From the NCBI GenBank assembly GCA_023453655.1, contig JAEXTE010000092.1:1-5331 (forward strand): a stretch of DNA of 5,331 nt, written 5' to 3'. The notes under the pieces are model-generated. The model did no database searches. It worked only from the letters and a program-made list of their open reading frames with translations, and had not been told where the DNA came from. Position numbers and translations under genes: made by a program. This DNA is from Pseudomonadota bacterium. GTDB taxonomy: Bacteria; Pseudomonadota; Gammaproteobacteria; Xanthomonadales; Xanthomonadaceae. Positions 1 through 5,023 of this stretch are shown one piece after another (the stretch's first letter is position 1; every line of letters starts with the position of its first letter).

Positions 1-192
1 CTCAAGGCGCTGCTGGTGGTGGAGGACGGCGTGCAACTGACCCCGCGCGACGTCATCGCCCACTGCGCCGCGCGCCTGGAGGACTTCATGGTGCCGCGCC
101 TGGTCGAGTTCCGCGACGCCCTGCCCAAGACCGATACCGGCAAGATCCGCCGCGCGACCCTGCAGGCCGACGCCGACGCATCCGCAGGCTAG
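1..192 (+). CDS. AMP-forming acyl-CoA ligase, C-terminal fragment (5' end outside window)
   Basis: This is the last 63 codons of a gene entering from the left edge. The frame is open from base 1 and ends in TAG at 190-192. The visible part is the small mobile C-terminal subdomain of the ANL superfamily (acyl-CoA synthetases, NRPS adenylation domains, luciferases). It has a helix with ARLEDFMVPRLVEF, then the A10 motif LPKTDTGKIRR at residues 41-51. Lys48 is the expected catalytic lysine of the adenylation half-reaction. Family knowledge says such enzymes activate a carboxylate as acyl-AMP and pass it to CoA or a carrier protein. The substrate cannot be deduced because the large N-terminal domain is missing. 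The gene converges on the amidotransferase-like gene, and the two stop codons interlock in a single CTAG, leaving no room for an intergenic terminator. An NRPS-type or carrier-protein ligase is equally possible. Confidence 0.85.
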   Translation, partial: LKALLVVEDGVQLTPRDVIAHCAARLEDFMVPRLVEFRDALPKTDTGKIRRATLQADADASAG

Positions 193-1850
193 TCCAGGCG
201 CTCGCCGCGGCTCGCCAGCCGCAGCCACAGCTCCAGGTCCGCCGCCGTGGCCTGGCCCTGGTCCAGCCGCGCGAGGATCGCATCCAGCCCGCGCCGGTCC
301 AGCAGCTCCGCGCAGGCGCAATCGTCGCCGCCGAACAGCGCACGGTAGCGCAGCAGGCCGCCGGCCCCGGCGATGAAGTCCTGCAGCGGCACCGGCAGGC
401 CGCACTTCTTCCGCTCCACGATCTCGCGCGGCACGACGTCCCGGGCCACCTGCCGGAACAACGCCTTCGACCGGAAGCCACGCAGCTTGCGATCGGCGCG
501 CACGCCGTTGGCCAGTTCGAGGATCTCCCGCGCCAGGTAGGGATAGCCGATGCCGACGCCGGCCGACCAGGCCATGGCGGTCTGCGCGGCGCAGTCGCTG
601 GAGGGCGCGGTCATGCAGCCCATGAAGAACGCCCGTTCCAGCGGCGGGAGATCGCGTGCGGTGGCCATCAGCGCACGCCAGGAAGCGCGCGGATCCTGCG
701 CGTCCGGCGCAAGCAGCCCCCGCGCCGCGGCGGCTGGATAGTGGGCGTCGTCGGCGATCAGCTCGTCCACCCCGGTGCCGAGCGCGATCGCCAGCTTGCG
801 CCCCAGATCGCCGCGCAGCGGCAGCCGTGCCGCGAATCCCGGCAGCAGCCGCTTCACGGCGAGGAACTTGCGGATCGAGACGTGCCAGGAGCCGCCGAAG
901 ATCGTGTCCGCGCCATCGCCGCTGAGCAGGCGCTCGATCCCATCCCCGGCCGCGCGCGCGAACAGCATGCTGCGCCCGACGTAGTTGGGGTGGTCGATCG
1001 GCAGCCCGAGCTCCGCCACGACCTGCGGAAGCCGCGCCGCGTACGCCTCGCGCTCCATGTGGACCACGTGCAGCTCGCGGCCCAGGCCGCTCGCCGCCCG
1101 CCGCGCGGCCTCCAGGTCGGCCTGCGCCCTGCCGGGGAACGACACCGTGTACAGGGCCAGGTCGCGCTCCGGGCGGGCATGCGCCAGCCAGGACGAGTCG
1201 AGGCCGCCCGAGAACATCACCCCTGCGCGCTGCCCGGCCGACTCCCGGTCCAGGCTGTCGTGCAGGCGCGGCGCCAGGCCGGAAAGAAACGGCCCGGCGC
1301 CACCCTGGCGGAAGCTCGCCTGCAGCGCGTAGTAGCGCCGATGCGCGGCCTCGCCGTCGCGCCAGACGATCGCATGGCCCGGCAGCGGGGCCAGGACGCC
1401 GTCGAACAGGGTCGCCGGTCCGTTGACGTGCCGGAACAACAGGTATTCCGGCAGCGCGTCCTGGTTCACCCGGGGCACATAGGCCGGGCAATCCGGGCGC
1501 AGCCGGGCCAGGGACGAAAGCGCGGTCGGCCCGTTGGCCGAGGGGACGACGTAGAGCGGCAGGGCGCCCACGACGTCGCGCGCCACGATGCACTCAGGGC
1601 CGTGCCGGCCCGAACGCAGCGCGAAGCACAGCACGTTACCGGGCAGGTGCCCGAGCGCGGAGCAGCCCTCGGCGAGGATCGCCCCGGCCACCGCGTCCAG
1701 GCGCGGCATCGCCAAGGGACTGAGGAAACACACCTCGCCATCCGGCGTGGAATGCAGCTGCTGCTGCAGTCCCTGCTGGCGAAGGCGCAGACGCCCGCCG
1801 TCGAAGGCGACGACGAAGCCGAAGGGAGCGGTCTGGCGTCCTGCTGACAC
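189..1850 (-). CDS. Asparagine synthetase-like amidotransferase without the Cys nucleophile
   Basis: A 553-aa protein of the asparagine synthase family. From the GTG start, the C-terminal synthetase domain shows the ATP pyrophosphatase loop SGGLDSS (214-220), the second ATP-site motif LSGDGADTIFGG (309-320) and the C-terminal signature SKALFRQVARDVVPREIVER (461-480) followed by KKCGLPVP. An N-terminal glutaminase-like domain is recognisable (DVVGALPLYV at 92-101, comparable to the PLY region of class II amidotransferases). However, the protein begins MSAGRQ, with no Cys at position 2, so glutamine hydrolysis is not expected. Degenerate relatives such as lasso-peptide cyclases and beta-lactam synthetase adenylate a carboxylate and use another amine. 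GTG 1850 is chosen because GGAAGGA sits 6 nt upstream. The frame is open back to a GTG at 2030, but those 60 residues are Arg/Pro-rich and unlike the family. The gene follows the glycosyltransferase on the same strand. Glycan amidation or an amide-bond step is inferred; the substrate is unknown. Confidence 0.85.
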   Translation of the reverse strand: MSAGRQTAPFGFVVAFDGGRLRLRQQGLQQQLHSTPDGEVCFLSPLAMPRLDAVAGAILAEGCSALGHLPGNVLCFALRSGRHGPECIVARDVVGALPLYVVPSANGPTALSSLARLRPDCPAYVPRVNQDALPEYLLFRHVNGPATLFDGVLAPLPGHAIVWRDGEAAHRRYYALQASFRQGGAGPFLSGLAPRLHDSLDRESAGQRAGVMFSGGLDSSWLAHARPERDLALYTVSFPGRAQADLEAARRAASGLGRELHVVHMEREAYAARLPQVVAELGLPIDHPNYVGRSMLFARAAGDGIERLLSGDGADTIFGGSWHVSIRKFLAVKRLLPGFAARLPLRGDLGRKLAIALGTGVDELIADDAHYPAAAARGLLAPDAQDPRASWRALMATARDLPPLERAFFMGCMTAPSSDCAAQTAMAWSAGVGIGYPYLAREILELANGVRADRKLRGFRSKALFRQVARDVVPREIVERKKCGLPVPLQDFIAGAGGLLRYRALFGGDDCACAELLDRRGLDAILARLDQGQATAADLELWLRLASRGERLD

Positions 1851-1856
1851 AGTCGA

Positions 1857-1863
1857 TCCTTCC
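1857..1863 (-). promoter_or_regulatory. Ribosome binding site for the amidotransferase-like gene
   Basis: Read on the - strand this is GGAAGGA followed by six bases and then GTG at 1850. It is the clearest Shine-Dalgarno match upstream of this gene. It decides the start in favour of GTG 1850 over the longer reading that begins at 2030. Confidence 0.65.
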
Positions 1864-1922
1864 CGGCAGGGCCGGGTGCACCGGGCCGGCACGGGACGCG
1901 GGCGCGCCGGCGGGCTTGGGGA

Positions 1923-1939
1923 GTGGAGAGATCTTCCAC
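1923..1939. repeat. Short inverted repeat in the gap upstream of the amidotransferase gene
   Basis: GTGGA and TCCAC arms flank GAGATCT, giving a 17-bp interrupted dyad in the 201-bp gap between the glycosyltransferase stop and the amidotransferase start. It lies about 70 bp upstream of the GTG. It could be a weak operator or a chance dyad. I see no convincing -35/-10 pair or T-tract terminator in this gap. Confidence 0.2.
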
Positions 1940-2051
1940 GCAAGAGCCGTGCCGCATAGCGGCCTCCGGAAAGGCGCTGCGACAGCCTGTTCAGCAAGCG
2001 GGAATGGCCTGGCACCTCACGGCGCCGCACGCCGACGCATGCAGGGCAGGC

Positions 2052-2975
2052 TCAGGCAGTGGGGCTGCGCTTCGGCAACACGGCGCGCATCATGCGCTTG
2101 GCGGCCAGCACTGGCAACCGCCGCATCCGCGCCTGCAGGGCCGCATCCGGCTCCAGGCGCCTGGCCTTGCGCGCCAGCGCCCAGGCGTCGGCATAGCGCT
2201 GGCGCCAGATGCAGCTCTCCGCGTTCTTGAGATAGGCCGTCGCCAGCGCCTGGCGGCGCGCGGGCTCCGGCACCACCCCTTCCGCCCGCTCGGCCGCGCG
2301 CTCCATCACCGCGATGTAGTCATCCTCGGTCGAGGCCAGCGCCGACAGCCCGTCGTGCCCGCGCAGCGCCCGCGCCAGTGGTTCGGCCACCACGCCGATG
2401 CCCCAGCGCGCCGCCACGCGCAGGTGGAAGTCCAGGTCCTCGGCCGTGCGCAGCGCGGTGTCGAACCCGCCCACGTCCTCGTACACCTCGCGCCGCATCA
2501 GTGCCGACAGCGGCGCCAGCGCCGGATCGCGCAGCACCCACTGCAGCGCCGGGCCGTCCACCGGGATCTGCCGGCGCCGCTCGAACACATCGATCAGCCC
2601 GCCATCGGCGTCCACGCGGTACACGTCGCACAGCACCATGCCGATGCCGGGGTTGGCCTCCAGGAAGGCCACCTGCCGCGCGGTCTTCTCCGGCAGCCAC
2701 ACATCGTCGCTGTCCAGCAGCGCCAGATAACGTCCACGCGCCGCGGCCAGGCCCGTGTTGCGCGCCGCCGACACCCCTGCGTTGGCCTGAGCCAGCAGCG
2801 TGATCCGTTCTGCATAGCGTTGGGCAAGGAATTCGCCGGTGCCATCGGTGGAGCCGTCGTCGACGACGATGATCTCCTCCACGGGCCGCGTCTGCGCCAG
2901 CACCGAATCGATCGCCCGCGCGACCATGTCGCGCCGGTTCCACGTGGGAATGATGACGGAGGTTTCAGGACGCAT
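2052..2975 (-). CDS. Family 2 glycosyltransferase (GT-A fold)
   Basis: A 307-aa cytoplasmic inverting-type glycosyltransferase of family GT2, transferring a sugar from a nucleotide-sugar donor. From ATG 2975 the N-terminal Rossmann-like half reads SVIIPTWNRRD (6-16), then EIIVVDDGSTDGT (34-46) for nucleotide binding. AARNTGLAAARG (70-81) precedes the metal-binding DxD-type motif LLDSDDVW (86-93). AEDLDFHLRV (178-187) is the expected catalytic-base region and GHDGLS (206-211) an acceptor-side motif. There is no transmembrane segment. The C-terminal 80 residues are Arg/Ala-rich and helical-looking, possibly a membrane-surface or acceptor-binding tail. Donor and acceptor cannot be named. Start choice is uncertain: TTG 2999 and ATG 2984 are also in frame and none has a good Shine-Dalgarno. 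ATG 2975 is preferred because the family usually begins a few residues before SVIIPT. It is divergent from the deacetylase and upstream of the amidotransferase on the same strand. Confidence 0.9.
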   Translation of the reverse strand: MRPETSVIIPTWNRRDMVARAIDSVLAQTRPVEEIIVVDDGSTDGTGEFLAQRYAERITLLAQANAGVSAARNTGLAAARGRYLALLDSDDVWLPEKTARQVAFLEANPGIGMVLCDVYRVDADGGLIDVFERRRQIPVDGPALQWVLRDPALAPLSALMRREVYEDVGGFDTALRTAEDLDFHLRVAARWGIGVVAEPLARALRGHDGLSALASTEDDYIAVMERAAERAEGVVPEPARRQALATAYLKNAESCIWRQRYADAWALARKARRLEPDAALQARMRRLPVLAAKRMMRAVLPKRSPTA

Positions 2976-4002
2976 GTCGGGCATCGCGGATCTGGTCAAG
3001 CGCGCACTCTATCGCAGCGGACTGCTGGGCCTGTACCACCGCCTGCGCAACCGCCGCGCGCTCACCGTGATCATGTTCCACCGCGTGCTGACCGAGCAGG
3101 ACCCGCGCTGGGCCACCTGCGATCCCGACTACACGCTAGAGGCCGGTCTGCTGGAGCGCTGTCTGGCCTTCTTCCGCCGCCATTACAACGTGGTGTCCGC
3201 GGACCAGGTGCTGGCCGCGCGCCGCGACGGCACGCCGTTGCCCGACCGCGCCCTGCTGATCACCTTCGACGACGGCTGGGCCGACAACCACGCCCACGCC
3301 CTGCCCCGCCTGCAGGCGGCCGGCATGCCCGCCCTGCTGTTCACCGTGGCCGACGTGGTGGACCGCAACGAACCCTTCTTCCAGGAACGGCTGATCGCCG
3401 CCTTCCGACGCGACACCGTGCGCGTGCCCGCCCTGCTGCAGGCACTGGCCGAGGCCCGCCACCCGCTGCAGCCCGCCCCCGCCGACACCATCGACGGCCT
3501 GCGCCAGGTGATCGCCGCGATCGAGGCGCTGGACACCGACACGCGCAACCGACTGCTCGCCCCCTTCGCCGCCGCCATGGACGACGGCGTGCGGCAGATG
3601 GTCACCCGCGACGAACTACGGGAACTGCACGCCGGCGGCATGGCCATCGGCGTGCACGGCAAGACCCACACCCCGATGACCCGCGCCGACGACCTCGACG
3701 CCGAACTCGCTACCGCGCGGCAGCTGGTCGGGCAGCACCTGGGCAGCGACGTGCCGCCGGCGACGATGTCGTATCCGCATGGGCGCTATGACGCGAAGGT
3801 GCTGGAGCGCACCAGGGCGGCTGGCTATGAGCGCGCGTTCACCAGCGATCCGGTGATGAATCCCGTCGGCGAGCGTCCCGGCTGGCTGCTGGGGCGGCTG
3901 GGGTTCGAGCAGTCGGGGATCGTGGATCGAGAGGGGCGATTCCGGCCGGACTGGCTGGGGCTTTACCTGTTCCGCGCACCGGTGAGGCAGTTGGCGGCCT
4001 GA
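2974..4002 (+). CDS. NodB-type polysaccharide deacetylase
   Basis: A 342-aa carbohydrate esterase family 4 (NodB homology) protein that would remove N- or O-acetyl groups from a glycan using a divalent metal. Visible motifs are a leading MFHRV strand (34-38), motif 1 ITFDDGW (96-102) with catalytic Asp99 and metal-ligand Asp100, motif 2 HGKTH (228-232) supplying two metal-binding His, and motif 3 SYPHGRYD (266-273). A long insertion of about 100 residues separates motifs 1 and 2. The C-terminal part is WLLGRLGFE, as in xylanase/chitin deacetylase-like proteins of polysaccharide clusters. No signal peptide is seen: the N-terminus MSGIADLVKRALYRSGLLGLY is amphipathic rather than a leader. ATG 2974 has GGAGG 11 nt and AGGA 3 nt upstream. 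The frame is open back to 2839, but that extension lies antisense inside the glycosyltransferase gene. From about 3770 codons shift from C-ending towards G-ending and rarer ones. Confidence 0.9.
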   Translation: MSGIADLVKRALYRSGLLGLYHRLRNRRALTVIMFHRVLTEQDPRWATCDPDYTLEAGLLERCLAFFRRHYNVVSADQVLAARRDGTPLPDRALLITFDDGWADNHAHALPRLQAAGMPALLFTVADVVDRNEPFFQERLIAAFRRDTVRVPALLQALAEARHPLQPAPADTIDGLRQVIAAIEALDTDTRNRLLAPFAAAMDDGVRQMVTRDELRELHAGGMAIGVHGKTHTPMTRADDLDAELATARQLVGQHLGSDVPPATMSYPHGRYDAKVLERTRAAGYERAFTSDPVMNPVGERPGWLLGRLGFEQSGIVDREGRFRPDWLGLYLFRAPVRQLAA

Positions 4003-4190
4003 CGCCTGATGTAACGCCGGATGACGGCTGGCCGATAGCACGCCCAATCGCGGGACGCGGGTGGCGATGCCTCCGGATGGCTTTGCAGTAGACTTGCCAG
4101 CACGTTGAACGTGAGCAGGTCGTGGGCACGATGCCACGAGAAGACGAACGTGTCCTCTAGAACGATATTGTCAAACGCGCCGAAGCTCAT
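3963..4190 (-). pseudogene. Terminal integron cassette gene, 3'-truncated, without its attC
   Basis: ATG 4190 lies 11 nt after the recombination point of attC1, the normal position for a cassette gene. The first roughly 57 residues look like authentic protein: MSFGAFDNIVLEDTFVF at 1-17, a hydrophobic stretch LLTFNVLASLL (25-35), then SHPEASPP and WACYRPAVI (49-57). They recall small cassette-borne proteins of unknown function, from memory only. After about codon 57 the frame runs through RRYIRRQAANCLTGARNR, which is antisense read-through into the deacetylase gene, stopping at 3963. No attC follows it, so the cassette appears to have lost its 3' end. The cassette-derived part is probably about 4019-4201. 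It could instead be a complete 75-aa gene overlapping the deacetylase end by 40 bp, but the missing attC and the Arg-rich tail argue against this. Confidence 0.5.
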
Positions 4191-4195
4191 TAGCG

Positions 4196-4255
4196 GCCTA
4201 ACGCCCGAATTAAGCCGCGCCGCGAAGCGGCGTCGGCTTGAATGAACTGTTAGCC
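4196..4255 (-). repeat. attC recombination site 1 (59-base element)
   Basis: On the - strand, R'' GGCTAAC (4255-4249) and R' GTTAGGC (4202-4196) bracket an imperfect palindrome. The inner hairpin is CGCCGC-TTC-GCGGCG (4232-4218), continued outward by GCCG/CGGC and AA/TT pairs. Unpaired bases at 4233 (A) and 4240 (C) correspond to the two extrahelical bases (T and G) of the folded bottom strand that direct IntI recombination. The strand exchange point is between G 4202 and T 4201. It serves the DUF6946-like gene, whose stop lies 10 nt upstream. From memory the core is very close to the aadA1 cassette attC. Confidence 0.92.
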
Positions 4256-4969
4256 CCCTGCCGAATCATCTGGAAAGATAGCTTGGATTGCCGCAAACCC
4301 AAGCCAGATGAAGCTGGACACCGGAGCGATTGCCTACCGAGACCATGCTGTTGCATGCAGCGGTAGTGCCGCCCATGAGAGCGGCGAACTCCGCGTAGTC
4401 TTGGAGCCACTCATTTGATTGGCTGAACGAGTGAACCAGCATCACCGCATGAGCAGCGTTGAACCGCTGCGCCTCAATGATGGCTGACGCCGTCCGATGA
4501 AGCAGCTGGTACCGAACCGTGTCTGGAGCATCAGGCAACCCGAGAAGTGAAAGCAGATACGCGAGTCTCTTTGTCTTTCCAGGGCTGGGCTCGGCTTGCC
4601 ACTCTTGAATCGTTGGCCCGAACGGCTCAGACACTTTTCCCTCTACCGCGATGGAGATGAGCTGACCTTGAGATTTGGCCAGAACCCAAACATCGTTCTG
4701 AGATGGGCGCGAGCCACCGGGCAGTGCGACTTGATGCTCTGGCAAAGCAAGTAACACCTCCGCCGAAGGGAAGTGTGGCGTCATGACTGCCGCAACCTCG
4801 GATGGAAAGCCATTTGCCTCTTGCCATGAGTAGGCAAGCGTGCGGGCAGAGTAGCCTTGCCGCCAGTGCTTGACTGGCTCAGCCAAAAACTGTGCCCACA
4901 ACTCCGCATCTGATGCCGGAATGTAAACCTTACTCATAGGTGCGATGTACCTGTTCTTCAGGGGGCTAA
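4202..4969 (-). mobile_element. Complete integron gene cassette carrying the DUF6946-like gene
   Basis: The unit between the strand-exchange points of attC2 (after 4970) and attC1 (4202) is 768 bp. It contains a 32-nt leader, one gene and one attC. When circularised, its 5' end TTAGCC joined to the terminal G of attC1 restores GTTAGCC, a perfect complement of its own R'' box GGCTAAC. This 7/7 match is the mark of an intact cassette inserted as a unit. No promoter is visible in the leader, so expression probably depends on read-through from upstream. Confidence 0.85.
4266..4937 (-). CDS. DUF6946-like cassette protein with a PD-(D/E)xK-like signature
   Basis: A 223-aa soluble protein without signal peptide or membrane segment. 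I recognise the overall pattern as the uncharacterised DUF6946 family, from memory and not verified. Its marks are YIPAS near the N-terminus, KHWRQGYSARTLAYSW (23-38), LLALPEHQVALPGGSRPSQND (62-82), AVEGKVSEPFGPTI (97-110), YQLLHRTASAIIEAQRF (143-159) and AVMLVHSFS (164-172). Asp82, Glu99 and Lys101 are spaced, with a hydrophobic strand SIAV before the ExK, like the D...ExK core of PD-(D/E)xK nucleases. Gln144 in the following helix fits the accessory position. A nuclease or nuclease-derived role is therefore an inference, and no function is proven. ATG 4937 begins 33 nt after the attC2 exchange point; the Shine-Dalgarno is weak. TGA at 4266-4268 precedes attC1. GC is clearly lower than in the chromosomal genes to the left. 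Confidence 0.85.
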   Translation of the reverse strand: MSKVYIPASDAELWAQFLAEPVKHWRQGYSARTLAYSWQEANGFPSEVAAVMTPHFPSAEVLLALPEHQVALPGGSRPSQNDVWVLAKSQGQLISIAVEGKVSEPFGPTIQEWQAEPSPGKTKRLAYLLSLLGLPDAPDTVRYQLLHRTASAIIEAQRFNAAHAVMLVHSFSQSNEWLQDYAEFAALMGGTTAACNSMVSVGNRSGVQLHLAWVCGNPSYLSR

Positions 4970-5023
4970 CACCTGAGTTAAGCCGTGCCGCGAAGCGGCA
5001 TCGGCTTGAACGAATTGTTAGGG
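4964..5023 (-). repeat. attC recombination site 2 (59-base element)
   Basis: On the - strand, R'' CCCTAAC (5023-5017) and R' GTTAGCC (4970-4964) flank an imperfect palindrome. Its inner hairpin TGCCGC-TTC-GCGGCA occupies 5000-4986. The core (TAAC to GTTAG) is 48/55 identical to attC1. Two differences are paired: C-G becomes T-A at the base of the inner stem (5000/4986), and A-T becomes G-C further out (5011/4977). The unpaired A (5001) and C (5008) are kept. Strand exchange is between 4970 and 4969. The site belongs to the cassette gene ending at 5018. Confidence 0.92.

Noticed and set aside
741..1847. A 368-codon open frame on the + strand
   Set aside because: It is fully antisense to the amidotransferase gene, whose motifs are clear. 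The translation is Arg/Gln-rich with no recognisable domain.
1851..2030. A 60-residue N-terminal extension of the amidotransferase starting at GTG 2030
   Set aside because: It is Arg/Pro-rich and unlike the family, and the good Shine-Dalgarno sits before GTG 1850.
1851..2051. A lasso-peptide precursor gene upstream of the cyclase-like enzyme
   Set aside because: No short frame with a leader and a Gly/Ala...Asp/Glu core is visible, and no B1/B2 partner genes lie in the window.
1923..3791. A 622-codon open frame on the + strand
   Set aside because: It is antisense to the glycosyltransferase and continues in another frame of the deacetylase. Its Arg/His/Pro-rich composition has no motifs and is a product of high GC.
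4002..4023. A 9/10 direct repeat (ACGCCTGATG at 4002-4011, ACGCCGGATG at 4014-4023) as a target-site duplication
   Set aside because: The copies are almost adjacent and do not flank an insertion. Integron cassettes do not make target duplications.
4003..4060. A Rho-independent terminator after the deacetylase gene
   Set aside because: Only a 4-bp stem (CGGC/GCCG near 4025-4034) is seen and no T-tract follows.
4210..4410. A small - strand frame ending in SFKPTPLRGAA (and a similar one at 4978-5163 ending SFKPMPLRGTA)
   Set aside because: The shared ending is just attC DNA read in one frame. These are not genes, though such endings can occur in database hypothetical proteins.
4196..5023. The pair of 60-bp repeats as ends of a transposon, MITE or composite element
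   Set aside because: There is no transposase between them. They are direct relative to each other, each is internally palindromic with R boxes, and the layout matches integron cassettes.
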